A stretch of 64,000 bases of DNA from Salticus scenicus (lineage: Eukaryota; Arthropoda; Arachnida; Araneae; Salticidae), in assembly GCA_963930645.1 (NCBI GenBank), contig OZ005652.1, positions 320,166,244 through 320,230,243 of the forward strand, in the 5' to 3' direction. Both the position numbers and the translations under genes were made by a program. Positions 31,026 to 42,439 of this stretch are shown in pieces. How positions within the stretch are numbered: the first letter of the stretch is position 1; every line of letters begins with the position of its first letter. Below the pieces are notes generated by a model. That model was not told where the DNA came from. It saw only the letters and a program-made list of their open reading frames with translations, and did no database searches.

Positions 31026-32000
31026 ACTTTCTCTTACCCTGAAATTTAATACTATAAATACAGGTTGGAGATTAAGAGGTAAGATAACGATGTTATGTAA
31101 ACCTCTGTTAAACAATTCAAATTAGGCTTGCTTCGGAAGAGTTTTATATGATAATTAATTCTGTGTGAGGGGGGCTACCGCCCCCCTCAACCTCCCGTTT
31201 CATTAATGCACCTAGATTTATACAAAATTTAATTCGGTTATTAAAAAATAATTCTGTTTTTAAAAAATAATTTATTAAAATTATTATTTAAAAAAATTAT
31301 CTTTTATGATAATGCAGACGATTTCCATATTAGAGAAGCTGTATAACAGTAAATATCCAAAAAAAGTCCATTTTATTCTCAATATTAAAAACGTTAAAAG
31401 TGAAAAAAATCGATAACTTTGTTTTAAATTATCGCAGATCGTTGGTTCAACCATTCGTTTTAAAGGTATTGGCGAGCTCTTTTGAAAGATACCCATCATG
31501 AAAATTTACTCCCATCGAGGGGGGACTTCCCCTCCAGAGGGGAGGCGTGACTCCTACATACACAATTTTTTTTTTCCCAGTTGACCAGTTACAAAATATA
31601 TATATTCGTTTCATTTGGTTTAGTGCAGTCTATAGACGTTAAACTCTAAATACCTGCAATTTCCCCCATAGACGTAATGTATTAGAATTCTCTTGATTGT
31701 CCCTGTACACGAACCATTTGCTTGATCTTAACGAAAAGCTTACTGTAGCATCTATATATGATACACATTTAGAATATCAAGTTTGGAATGTCTGCTACTA
31801 TTTGTTCTTGAGATATGCTGACAACAGACAGACACACAGACAGACATACACACAGACACACAGATATACACACATACCATTTACTAAAAGCATGATTTTT
31901 GTATTCAGGGGACCTCAAAACGTGTAAATATAACAAAAACTCGCGTTCGAAAATTTGACCCAAAAACAATACTTTCTCTACCTTATGGGTAAGAGAAAGT
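31026..32000 (+). mobile_element. Helentron-like element, TTACCC subfamily, best-preserved copy
   Basis: ACTTTCTCTTACCC (31026-31039) at the 5' end and the hairpin ACTTTCTCTACC / GGGTAAGAGAAAGT (31971-32000) at the 3' end. A GTGTGTCACTCATAC hairpin-like stretch precedes the start. The interior has the ACTCCCATCGAGGGG palindrome near 31510, the TGTCCCTGTACACGAACC phrase near 31700, and a CAGACAGACACACAG microsatellite at 31826-31876. No coding capacity. Confidence 0.7.
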
Positions 32001-32063
32001 AAAAATGAAAACGTGTCAACTGTCCGTGTTCGTAAAACTATAAGTCTCAAAGAATGATATATA

Positions 32064-32813
32064 CAGGGTGGCTTAGCCTATTAAGTGTATTAAACTTAGC
32101 CTATTCAGTGTATTCTTCGTAGCTTTAACTAACATACAGATTGAGTGGAAAATTTATATATCGACAATTCAAAGGATGCGCTCAAAGATTTTGCAAAATA
32201 AATAATAAAATAAATCCGCTAGGGGGGCATATAGCAAAATACAAATGACGATTTTCAATACAAATACTTTTATTTACTATTACAGAAATTTTTGTTGATT
32301 TTTTAGAGACCGTTTAGTGGTGTAAATGATATTGTTCAATATAGGCCCATTATTAAATGGTAAAATCTACAGCCAACGAACAATATGTTCAATAGCTGAT
32401 CCAGCTTATCACCAGTGATCCGCCACAATATAAAACGAGCCTTTAAGCCAGCCAAAGTTACAATATTTCCATTCTAAACCTTAAATGGCCCCATAACCAA
32501 AAATCACATGAATTAAGATCGAGAGAACGAGCCTGCCAAGGAGTGGCCAAGGAGTCACTCCGCCATCTGTAAAAATTTGCCGCAAAAATCTTTGCAAAAT
32601 GTAAGGATAATAGTTTTAAATATCGTAAGGTTTGAAAATTGTTAAAATAGAGCACAGTTATTTATCGCTTATCATTTCAAGCATTTTGACTGTAATGCGC
32701 TTCTAGCGGAAAATTTAAAAATTTAATGCTAATATTAATTTTTTTAAAAGAATTTTTGAGTGCATCTTTTGAAATGTCAGTTGAATAGGTCAGTTTTAAT
32801 TATGGCCACCCTG
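32064..32813 (-). mobile_element. 750-bp Tc3-like element remnant
   Basis: CAGGGTGGC at both ends in inverted orientation, with TA at 32062-32063 and 32814-32815. The minus strand keeps a decayed transposase C-terminus. At less than half the length of an intact Tc3-like element, it has lost the N-terminal half. Confidence 0.75.
32280..32660 (-). pseudogene. Tc3-like transposase C-terminal remnant
   Basis: The minus strand reads TPWQARSLDLNSCDFWLWGH near 32540-32480, a recognisable decay of the WPARSPDLTPCDFFLWGH-type motif that holds the last catalytic acidic residue region of these DDE transposases. Later residues (LIMGLY then stop) resemble the usual end of the protein. Frameshifts and stops make it inactive. 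Confidence 0.75.
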
Positions 32814-32837
32814 TACACCATCGTAAATCCACACAAG

Positions 32838-33030
32838 CTTAAATCGATTTATTAATATACATGAAAAATCGATTAAGTGATATAAACTTAAATCGATTTA
32901 GTGATGTAAATGTAAAATTATCTGGCATCATTGCAAGCTTAGATTGATTTAGTGGTTCAGACATTTAATCAAATCAATTTCAGTGTTTTAGACATCAAAT
33001 CGATACTTTTCGATGAATCGATACATAGTC
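32838..33030. repeat. Cluster of ATCGAT-type motifs
   Basis: TTAAATCGATTTA-like phrases recur five or more times with GTGATATAAA / GTGATGTAAA spacers, giving a loose 30-35-bp periodicity. It could be a decayed minisatellite or transposon end. Confidence 0.5.
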
Positions 33031-34360
33031 CAATTTTTTAGCCAATCAGAGTTGTTTTAAAATTACCATAATCTCGAAGAGAAAAATTCGATATTTGTCA
33101 CTTTACAAATTTTTTTTTACTGATTTTATAAAAATCATCGTTATTCACTATTTATTAGAAAACTTCTATCAAATACTTCACCTCCAAATTTTCTTAGAAG
33201 AAAAAAAAAAAAAAAATATTCTGCTTGTTATCTATCACGTTTCCTATTGTCGATAAACAATATTTCAGATTGTAATTGGATTTATAACCAGTAGACCTAT
33301 TGTATGGCGATTACAATTAATATGCAAATTCAATACATTAATATCGATCATATTCATTTGTTTAGGCGTGGTTTAATGAAATGATTGAGTAGGTACAAAA
33401 TAAGAAGTAAATTTTTATTAATATAACACCTTCGTTCTACTCTGATCAAAGAATAGGAGATTGTAGTTATAGATAAATTAATGCGTTACAATTTTAAGTG
33501 ATTTATGACAATCTATTATTGCATTTTAAATATTTTTGATATATGCTCCATTTAAAAATAAAAAATCAGACAGATTAATAGAAAATGAAGGATAACACAT
33601 TTTAGATATTTTTAAAGTATTTTTTCTAGTTCATGTTTAAGATTAATGGTATTACTTATTTTTTTTTTAAGTTTAAAGCATATTAAGAAAAAATAAAAAA
33701 GTAATGAAACTGTTAAATATATATTTTTTAAATTAATGATTACTAAATGAATAATAATTAAAGATGAATATTAAGGAATGATAGATGTTATTTATAACAG
33801 TCTTTTGATTATAATCACTATATAAATATATTTAATTTGATTCATCATAATTATGATATGTTTTAAACATTATATGTTCTAACACTACATATTTAATTTA
33901 CTAGATTATATCTTATGCCATATTTTATGCTTATACAATTAAACACTTTATATTTATCTTATAAAATTCTTATTGAAAAAAAATCAACATATCTGTTATA
34001 AAGTAAGGATAATGGAGTAAATATTTAAAATTAGTTTAATTAATTTAATTTCCTTAGAAATAAATACAGAACAAATATCTTTTTTTTTTTTTTTTTTTTT
34101 TTCATGCTGTTAAGCAAAAATGCAGTTTTTATTTGAATGTAATACTTTTTTAACATTTGTTATCTGAGATCTTAAAATCTGAACGAAAAAATTAGCGTAT
34201 ATTTGGGTGGCTAACTAAGAAGGATGCGTAGGTATAGAAGCGAAGACTGTCAGAATATATTAATTTTAAACAAAAACATTTCTTTTCATTTTTTTCCCCT
34301 TTCTTCTTTCTTTTCATTTTTCTAAAGCTTTGTTTTTGTAGGTTGACTAAAACTCCAGTG
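33031..34360. other. Very AT-rich stretch, nothing recognised
   Basis: Includes an A-run near 33200-33217 and a T-run at 34081-34102. No coding or terminal motif. Confidence 0.5.
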
Positions 34361-34436
34361 TTTTGAAAGTACAAACAACTGTCCTAAAATTCAACGGTTA
34401 TTAAGCTAAAGCTCATTTCATAATCCACTTCTTTTT
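34361..34436. repeat. Left flanking direct repeat of the Helentron-like element
   Basis: AACGGTTATTAAGCTAAAGCTC and TTTCATAATCCACTTC match 35221-35297 at roughly 78% by eye. The repeat ends at the element's 5' edge. Confidence 0.6.
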
Positions 34437-34461
34437 TCTAGAATGTTGTGGCCATCACATG

Positions 34462-35219
34462 ACTTTCTTCTATATTTTCCTATGCAAATGCACTCAGTAA
34501 AAATAATTTATTAAAATCATTATTTAATAAAATTATCTTTCATGATAATACAGTACGATTTCAATATTAGAGAAGTAGTATAACACTAAATATCCAAAAA
34601 AAAAAAGTTCATTTTATTCTCGATATTACATACAAAAAAGGAAAAAAAAAAAAAAGTTAAAAATGAAAAAAAAAAAATCGATAACTTTATTTTAAATTAT
34701 CGAAGATCGATGGTTTAACCATTCATTTTAAAGGTATTGGCGAGCTCTTTTGAAAGATACCCATCATGAAAATTTATGCCCCTCGAGGGGGACTTCCCCC
34801 CCAGGGGGGAGGCGATGCTCTTACACATACAATTTTTTCAATAAATAATTCTTGTAAATTTCGTAATGATTATAAAAAAATAGTTCTCTTTATGCTCATT
34901 TACACAAAATTTTGTCCTATACCACCATGTTAAAAATTCAAAAAAGTGGGATGGCAACGTAATCTGTCCGACAATTTTTACCAAAAGTTGATAGGCACTA
35001 ATTTAGGTCAAGGTCTAACTATGTACTAATTTGAAAGAAATTCTGTGCAGTACTTCCGGAAATACAGTTGCCACAAAATTTTGTCACACACAGACAGACA
35101 TACATTTTATAAAAATAGCCAAATCGTGTTCTACAGCTCTCAAAACTTGTAAATCCATCAAAAACTCGAGGTCGAAAATTTTTACGAATCCAATACTTTC
35201 TTCTATTTAATATAGAAGT
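34462..35219 (+). mobile_element. Helentron-like element, TTCTATA subfamily
   Basis: ACTTTCTTCTATATT at 34462-34476 and a hairpin ACTTTCTTCTAT-TTA-ATATAGAAGT at 35195-35219. It is a plus-strand relative of 8084-8755 throughout: the CCCCTCGAGGGG palindrome, ACAAAATTTTGTCACACAC, TTCTACAGCTCTCAAAAC. Preceded by GTTGTGGCCATCACATG. Confidence 0.65.
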
Positions 35220-35220
35220 C

Positions 35221-35297
35221 CTTTGGAAGTGTAAAGAACTTTTCTAGAATTCTACGGTTATTAAGAAAAAGTTAATTTCATAAGCCACTTTGTTTTC
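35221..35297. repeat. Right flanking direct repeat of the Helentron-like element
   Basis: Starts right after the 3' hairpin and matches 34361-34436 (TACGGTTATTAAGAAAAAG, TTTCATAAGCCACTT). Confidence 0.6.
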
Positions 35298-36556
35298 TTG
35301 CAATAACTTACTAGCAAACATACATAAAGGCACAGTATTTTTCAACGTTTAAACATCAAATTAAAACCGTTCAGGTACGAGTTAAACATTTAAAAATCGT
35401 TCAACGAGGTTTGTATATACGTAAAACTGACAAACAAGAATTTATCAGATGCAACCAATTGGTTTATATCTAACTTTTTTTTTCTTTCAATTGCAGAAAA
35501 AGAAAATAAAATGAAATAAAAACAGTCAAATTCGCAATTTTTTGCTATCAAAAATTTTACAAGCTAAACAAGACAATAACAAGATGATTAAATATTAAAT
35601 ATATTTATGAGCTGGATATAACTCTGATGCTCAGAGAAGATCGGGTATTCAAGAGAGTTACTCCATGTTACAAAAACTTTTCTCTGACCTAGTAATCCTA
35701 CAGAAACATGTCTTTTTATGAAAAGATCACAGCAAAGTTTCTAAGGCGAAATATTAAACCGAAATCATTTTCCCAATACGATGTACTTACCGTCCAAATT
35801 ATGGTAATTCTAAGCAGTAAGTGACAACCAGAGTTAAGTAAATGGAAGAACTTACTAATGGTTTATTTTTATTTTATCTATAGATAAAATAATATTATTC
35901 ATTCATATAATATTAATTAGATCTAATTAGTACTAGTTCACTTTACAATTTGAAGTGATTAATTCAGTTATAACACAACCCTAATCAGATTTAATCTAAT
36001 ACTAACCTACTAACCAAATATAATCTAGCATAATTCTTTCACATTTCCTATAAAATGTCTTAAAATCACGAAAAGAACATAGAGATGTTTTGGTTGACTA
36101 ATTAATAACTATCTATAATTTCAAGGACATGTATAAAACACACATACACAATTTAACCTTAGAAATAAACTATGAATTGCCCTCGTCCAGTTTTTTAAAT
36201 CCTATTTTTAAGTTTATTAAACCACCACGGTAAAAAACTCCTACAAATTTAATCGTTGATACGATAAATTACGGCATCGAACCTGTCTACTACCAAAAAA
36301 TTACCCAACAAAAGAAAATTTATCCTAATGTACTTATCGGGGTTCTTACGTACCAGCCTTTTTGTAAACATTCACCGCTATTCTCAAACAATAAGCTGTT
36401 TTAAAACCATAAAATTTTTCCATTAAAATTTGATATTTAAAATAAGTGGTAGAGAAAAATGACAGTGCGAACTTTGGTTTTTATATGATATATGTGTAGA
36501 AGTCTTCCAGTAGCTGAGTAGAGTATTTAAGTCTTCGAGGAACGCGTTCAATACCT

Positions 36557-36593
<37 letters not shown>

Positions 36594-37674
36594 GACGTTA
36601 AAAGAGTACACCAAAAACTGTTGTATAGTCCTTTGATCATTTAATAAAGATATTACAAGAATAACGAAGTTTGAAAAAAAAAAGGTTAAAATTAAGAAAT
36701 AAATTCTTTCAACTCTTATTTGTAAGTTGACCAAAGCACCAGTGAATAGGCACCTTTACAAACCTTTTATTGTTGAACAGATAACAAGACTTCTCTTTGC
36801 AAAAAAAGTCCAGCAAATGGAACTTTGTGCCGAGAATTTAATATGTATTTATACAATATATACACAGAAGTGTTTCAGTAGCAAGAGTCGAACACTTTTA
36901 TAAGGAAAAAAAAAAAAAAAAACTTTTTAAGCGCACACGCCCAAATTGTCTTCAGATACAGTGGTATTAATAAGCACTCCAAGACAAGATTTATGGCTTT
37001 GGGAAGATTTTGACCGTTCCAAATAACATTTATCACCCGTATTGATACGATAGTTTTATGAAAAATATTGATTTTTCTTTGGATAATTTTACATACTTTG
37101 TTGTGAAACTTTTTAGACAAAGAATTTTTATCTACGATTTATATTTAAGTGAATCTCCTATCTAATCATTTAGTTAACTTGTAGGGATACTAGAAAAGAA
37201 CTATCAACCAGAATAAAATAGGTTGAACAATAATAGTGGGATGATTAATAGCTTTTTCGATAACTTGCAAATCAAAACAATAAAAGTTAAATTCTAGGTG
37301 CTTTCTAAACCAATTACTCTACTAGTATTTCATTCTCATAAAAATTCTGGTTGAGTTACTTATAATTAAACATCAATCATTCATAGGGATAAAGTTGTGC
37401 ATTAAAATGACTGAGTAAAATTCTCTTGATGCTCATTAATCAACTATAAGTTAGTTATTGGTAAAAGCAATTATAATAATAATAGTAATTGTTACAACTT
37501 ATTAATTTGAATACATATTTCAAGGTTGTTTAAACTACTGTTTATCAGGAGAAAGCTATAAAAAAAATATCGCCTTATCATTAATATTATGTTCATAAAA
37601 GATTTTTTTAAGGTATGGTAAGAATGCCATAGCAATAAAATTTCTTATTGTTGTTCATTTATCATTATTTTTCT
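35298..37674. other. AT-rich stretch with (AAT)n
   Basis: An (AAT)n tract lies at about 36558-36593 and an A-run near 36905-36920. GTAAGTTGACCAAAGCACCAGTG at 36721 has a weak relative at 34338. No domain was found in the overlapping frames. Confidence 0.45.
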
Positions 37675-38167
37675 GACTGTGGTAGACCGGTCGGTAGAGC
37701 ACCAAGCTCGTAATTAGAAGATTGCAGGTTCGATACTCGAGCCGGCCAAAGACCGTTGTGTATAGTAATGGTGGCTGGTGCACGTAAAATCCATCGTGGC
37801 CGCAATGTCCTCCATGTTTCCATTCAAATGATACAGTCGGCAGCAAAATTATTCGAGCGCTAGCAATAATTCCTATGTGAAAAATGTACATTTAATACTG
37901 CTTTGTTAAATAAATCTTTGTCGAATTATGTGAACATGACTCGACAAGGATTTATTTAACAAAGCAGCATCAAATGTACACCTTTTATATAAGAGTAATT
38001 GCTAGCGCTCGAATAATTTTGCTGCTGACTGTACCTCTGAGGGTCACCGAAGCAGGGGAGGATCAAAATTATGATGACATGTTTTCGGACCATAATTAGG
38101 GATACGTCCCACACTGTCGCCATATCGCAGTACTAGTGCGACATTAAACTTAACCAAACAATCAACC
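37675..38167 (+). mobile_element. tRNA-derived SINE split by a palindromic MITE
   Basis: The head has an A-box-like TCGGTAGAGCACC (37691) and a B-box-like GGTTCGATACTC (37727), with a CTCGTAA anticodon-loop resemblance to tRNA-Thr(CGT). The body (GGTGGCTGGTGCACG, AATGTCCTCCATG, GGGTCACCGAAGCAGGGG) and the AACCAAACAATCAACC tail define the family. Removing the MITE leaves about 293 bp. The tRNA-like head no longer folds well. Confidence 0.75.
37834..38031. mobile_element. Palindromic MITE, copy 6 (GCGCTAG subfamily)
   Basis: CAGTCGGCAGCAAAATTATT and GAGCGCTAG at the left; the right arm is the complement. TA flanks at 37832-37833 and 38032-38033. Inserted in the SINE. Confidence 0.9.
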
Positions 38168-38753
38168 ATTATTTGTCATCGTATATGTTAAGCTAAAAAA
38201 TTCGACAATTTCCTATTACAATAAGTAAATAAAAAATAAATAAATTTAGATGGTCTACAATAGTAGGTGGTATTTACTCAAAGTTACATATCAAATAGGA
38301 AATGGGTAAAGAGATCTATCGATTAAATCTATATATCAAATTTTAGAAGTACGTATTTCACAAATTCATATTTTGTGCTTTGTAGGGGATTTTAAATTGT
38401 CTGCTACTTTCGTTATGCATGATGACTTTACGGTTATAAAATAAACTTAAAAGGTTACAGATTACTGAAATATAATTCTTTTTCTCGTTAAAATGTATGC
38501 TTGGAAGGGACCCGTTGAGCCATGAACTCACACATAAGACAAGAAAAGAAAAACATTGTTTATTTAAATCATCGAAAAGTGCTTTGTTGGAGCAATGCTT
38601 ACAATAAATGTACAAAATTACGACCATCATCAGTAATGCAAACTAAACAGCAGTGACAGTCTGGTTATACTGTGTGTAGAGACAGTAGTAGGCTTGACCA
38701 TCTGATGCATCTGATGGAAAACCTTATTTGCAACTGTGGCAATAACAAAAGAT
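38168..38753. other. Stretch upstream of the Tc3-like pseudogene
   Basis: May contain the left part of the Tc3-like element, but no terminal repeat was identified. A minus-strand frame at 38630-38872 is an artefact of the opposite strand's pseudogene. Confidence 0.4.
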
Positions 38754-39960
38754 TTTACTGATACTGAAAAAGTAGATATGCATCTAATGTACAATGCTGA
38801 GAGGCGTAACAACAGAGCAATTCTACATGTGTATCTGGAACATCTATTTTGATCAGCGCCATGATAAACCACAAAATGCTTGAGCTATTCAATGGCGCGC
38901 TTTTTTGAAAATAGTTAATTCATTACCAGATCTGACGGAACGACTGGAATCAGAGTTATACGACATTCAAACATGGAAAAACCTATCTTGAATATTGTGG
39001 GTTAAACAGCCACAAAAGGTTGTGGTTGTGGTTGGGTTTTACTTCGCACTAATACTGCGCACATGAGCAATTAGCGACGGTCTGGGACACACCCCTAGAG
39101 GTGGTCCGGAGACATGCCATCATACTTTTGATCCTCCACGGAAGGGATGGCTCTCCCGCTTCGGTGACCCCCAGAGATATAATTTTACATCCACAAAAGG
39201 ATAAAAGCTACTGTAACTTGTGTACGTGTGAGTTAACTAACCATTTAGAGTGTCTTAAGTAAATAACGTTTAAACCCATTCCATATTCAAAGTGTTAAAG
39301 CAAGTGATTTTCTTTTAAGCATAGATATCTGAAAATGTATCTTGCAGCAGTGAGTGTTCCCTCCGGATTTCTTAGCTTACGTGTTGTTCACAGATGAGGT
39401 GAATTTGACTCAAAAGGGTGTTTTTAATGTGCACAATACGCATGTGTAAATAACAGAAAATCCACACACTACACGTCTACATGCACCCCAAAAGCAGTTT
39501 TTCGTGAATGTCTGAGAGGGTATTATAAATGATTTCATAATAAGCCAAATTTCATATCAACGCAAATTAGGGGCTCCCTTTATCATACTTTTTTTGGAAC
39601 AGGTATTACCAAAATTGCTGAAACTGTTTTACTTAATCAAATGTGGTTTTAACACGATGGTGCACCAGACCATTTCAAAGTTGTTGTCTCCAGTTATGGA
39701 TTAAGCACGATGGACCTGTCCGATGACAGTTGTGATTAATTGTTAGATCTATGGATTTTAATCGGGGTTTCTTAATATCCGATATAGGGTCTATGAGGCT
39801 AAGATTGAGGAATTCGGTTATTAAACCTCCCTCCTTCAGAAGAACTCTCTCCAGCTTTTGAATCTCTTGTAAGGGATATCGGCGTACATGAACTTATTTG
39901 CCTATCATGTCCCAAACATACTTGTTTCATGTCGAACAACATGCTTCATAAATTATTTCA
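38754..39960 (+). pseudogene. Tc3-like DDE transposase pseudogene, split by a SINE
   Basis: Three-frame reading on the plus strand gives in order: EKVDMHLMYNAERRNNRAI (N-terminal, about 38770), RHSNMEKPILNIVG (38965-39005), the SINE at 39020-39190, LNPFHIQSVKA (about 39270), VLFTDEVNLTQKGVFNVHN (about 39390, containing the first catalytic aspartate in FTDE) and MWF-stop-HDGAPDHF (about 39640, second aspartate in HDGAP). The C-terminal SPDL motif is not recognisable. Many stops and shifts; not functional. Confidence 0.8.
39020..39190 (-). mobile_element. 5'-truncated SINE with 10-bp target duplication
   Basis: CCACAAAAGG is duplicated exactly at 39010-39019 and 39191-39200. The minus strand reads GGGTCACCGAAGCGGGAG, then CCGGACCACCTCTAGG, and ends in a CCACAACCACAA-type tail. 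The tRNA-like head is missing. This shows LINE-driven retroposition into the Tc3-like pseudogene. Confidence 0.9.
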
Positions 39961-39984
39961 AAATTCCTTAAACGTAAAAAAAAG

Positions 39985-40610
39985 TTTTTTACTAACCGAG
40001 CACGATGCTGACTGCGTTTGACGTCCATTTAAATGAAATTATCTTCTATCGCTCTAGCGTAATGGATTACAGAAATCGCAAGAATTTTATCTTTATACCA
40101 CAAAGCCTCCAGAAAACATCTTCAATGATGTAGCATCCATTCTATGCATCCATTAATTGATATACCATAGCGCAGACCAGACACCAGCTTCACCAAATTT
40201 CACGTACAAATGCTGAATTGCTTAGTGCTTTTTCCCCTCCATATAAAAATGAGCCTATTATTAGTAAGAACTGTAAAACGAGATTCGTCATAGAGCAGGA
40301 CATTGCTTCATTCATGCCATCTGAAATCGGCATACTATTCTATCTACTTTCTGCGGGTAGTACGCAAAGAGGTACTGTTAATACCACACATAGGTCTACG
40401 GTCGGACAGGCCTAGAGCATGCAATCGGTTTCGGACAGTTTGATACTAAATTGTGGTGGCAGTAATCGACCAGAAGTATTGTTTAAGAAGAGTGTCATTC
40501 ATCGTCCGCTTTCTTCTTGCGTTCTTCAGCTTTAATTGCCGGTCGTCATTTAGCGTTATTCTTCGTCTACGATTTTGTCCTTACAAAAAAAAAAAAAAAA
40601 ATTTTTGTAA
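39985..40610 (-). pseudogene. Tc1-like transposase pseudogene
   Basis: The minus strand reads TVRNRLHALGLSDRRP (about 40440-40390), NVLLYDESRFTVLTNNRL (about 40300-40245, DES holding the first catalytic aspartate), IFIWRGKSTKQF and, after shifts, MLHH...FLEALWYKDKI and a decayed MDVKRSQHRARL where the DDNARPHRA-type motif is expected. The element stops there, facing the Tc3-like relic tail to tail. Non-functional. Confidence 0.7.
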
Positions 40611-41193
40611 ACGGAATTTTACTATGACAGGACTTATTTTAGTCTATTCTTCCATATAAAGACATGCAGTAACTGTGTTTTATTCCCTAGCATCGGTTAC
40701 TATATTCATTTCTAAAAATTACTTTAGTACAGCTTTAGTATAGGAGCCCCTTGGTTTCTTTTTTTATATTTTTGTTGTCCTTTTGGCGATGAATTAAAAT
40801 GGTACTGCAATTGTGTAAGTAAACATCTTAGTCTGAAACCGTCTTAGTAGGAACCGTCTGAGCTACTTCGGTACCAAATTTCAAATTTGCTTTAGAAAGA
40901 TTTTTCTCAATTTTATTTTAAATACTTTTTAACTTAATGAGAAGGAAAAAAAGGAAAAACATTTTTTAATTGGTCTAAATATACAAAATGTCTCGACGTA
41001 AAATATTACCCGTTTCTGTTCTGTTTATTATTAGAAAGAAGGCTAAAGTAGCTTTTCCTATATCATTGACATCTTAATAAATTAAATTAAATTATCCAGT
41101 ACCATTATATTTCCTTCTCAACGCGCACTTTTTTTCCCCTAAATTAATACAGGATTATTGATTTAGATAACACACACACACACACACACACAC

Positions 41194-41226
<33 letters not shown>

Positions 41227-41391
41227 TCAAGTTATAATACAATAAATGGCGACAAAGCAAAAAAATTATTGTTCGAAAGAAATATTTTTGTCGTATTATT
41301 ATGAAAAATATGCCTATTATAGCGTCAATAAATTTTAATTCGCTATCACTCATGCATAATTTTTGACGTCACAGATAAATTTTGCATACTA
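40611..41391. other. AT-rich stretch with (CA)n and (TA)n
   Basis: Microsatellite CA then TA at about 41168-41224. AGCTTTAGTATAGGAGCCCC at 40731 has a relative near 15774. Nothing else was found. Confidence 0.5.
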
Positions 41392-41570
41392 CAAGGGTCG
41401 CAGTTTTCTTATATTTTTACATGCATTTTATTATATTGGCACCAGTATATCAAAGTAATAATTTTTAAATAACATTATATTATTAAATCCTAACGAAAAA
41501 CTTCTTTTTAAAAATAGTGATGATAATACAATAATACGTACATAAAAATATAGGAATGCTGCGACCCCTG
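41392..41570. mobile_element. hAT-like MITE, CAGGGGTCGCAG ends
   Basis: The left end CAAGGGTCGCAG and the complement of the right end CAGGGGTCGCAG are followed on both sides by TTC-TATATTTTTA, giving about 28 bp of imperfect inverted repeat. CAGGGGTCG is a familiar hAT terminus. No clean 8-bp duplication. Confidence 0.6.
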
Positions 41571-41646
41571 ATATTACTATATTTCTGAATTTCTGAATTT
41601 TGTATTTTAACACTATGTTTGTTTTCATTTTGCTAATAAAAATTCC

Positions 41647-41679
<33 letters not shown>

Positions 41680-42384
41680 AGGAAAACTTACAATGTACTT
41701 TATTTACTTTTGAGAGGTGCTAATAAATAAATAAATAAACTTTCAATTTCAATGTTAGTGTAATGCGAAAAAATTCCGATTTAAAAATTTCATATGTTGG
41801 ATTAACTATGGTTGGTGTGATCTCATCAATAAAAGAAAAATATTTTTAAATCACATACTTGATATTCTTTTATTGAAAAATTGAGAATTACGACATATCT
41901 ATCAAAATCTCTCGTTTCTAGATTATTCTTAAGATATTCCTTTTATCAATCTATATTCGTATGATTTAGCATGTAGTTAGTAAAAGGTGCGGCCTTAAAA
42001 GCTTTCTTACGGGTCATCATCCATATTTGAACTCTTTTTTTCCATAACAAAGCTACAGCTTGGAACTTGTTACAACGAAGTATGTGCAAGATAAACCATC
42101 TAGCAGACACAAAATGTAGCAATCATTAATAAACCTCTGGGGTGTAGACTCGATTAGTGAAATAAATCCTTTATGATAAGGCGTAATATGTCTTTCTCCG
42201 CCCTTTTCAATAGGTCACTGAAAAGCAGATTTCAAAATAAAGAAAATAAGTTATGGTATAAGAAAGAAAAAAAAAAAAATTGAAGCTGAAATTTATTATA
42301 ATATATTAAGTATAAATCTCAATCTGGTTAATTAAATAAAAATATTATTGCGTTTTAACTAATTTACGATTGAGGAACTTGAAT
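41571..42384. other. AT-rich stretch with poly-T
   Basis: A T-run lies near 41650-41676. No other feature recognised. Confidence 0.5.
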
Positions 42385-42439
42385 GGACACTTGGCGAAAA
42401 TTGGACAATTTTAAAACTGGCCAATTTTCGAAAGTGTCC
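42385..42439. repeat. Long hairpin
   Basis: GGACACTTGGCGAAAATTGG is mirrored by CCAATTTTCGAAAGTGTCC with a short loop and one or two unpaired bases. Further TTTTTATGAAG.../TTTTATGAAGGG near-repeats follow to 42535. Confidence 0.75.

Noticed and set aside
31769..32050. 93-codon minus-strand frame with CVCLSVCLSV repeats
   Set aside because: The cysteine-rich look comes from the (CAGA)n/(CACA)n microsatellite of the Helentron-like element.
36423..36734. 103-codon minus-strand frame
   Set aside because: The start is TTG, and the central tyrosine run is the (AAT)n microsatellite.
37681..37745. Possible tRNA gene
   Set aside because: A-box and B-box resemblance is real, but the acceptor stem does not pair and the sequence continues into a SINE body seen in two other places.
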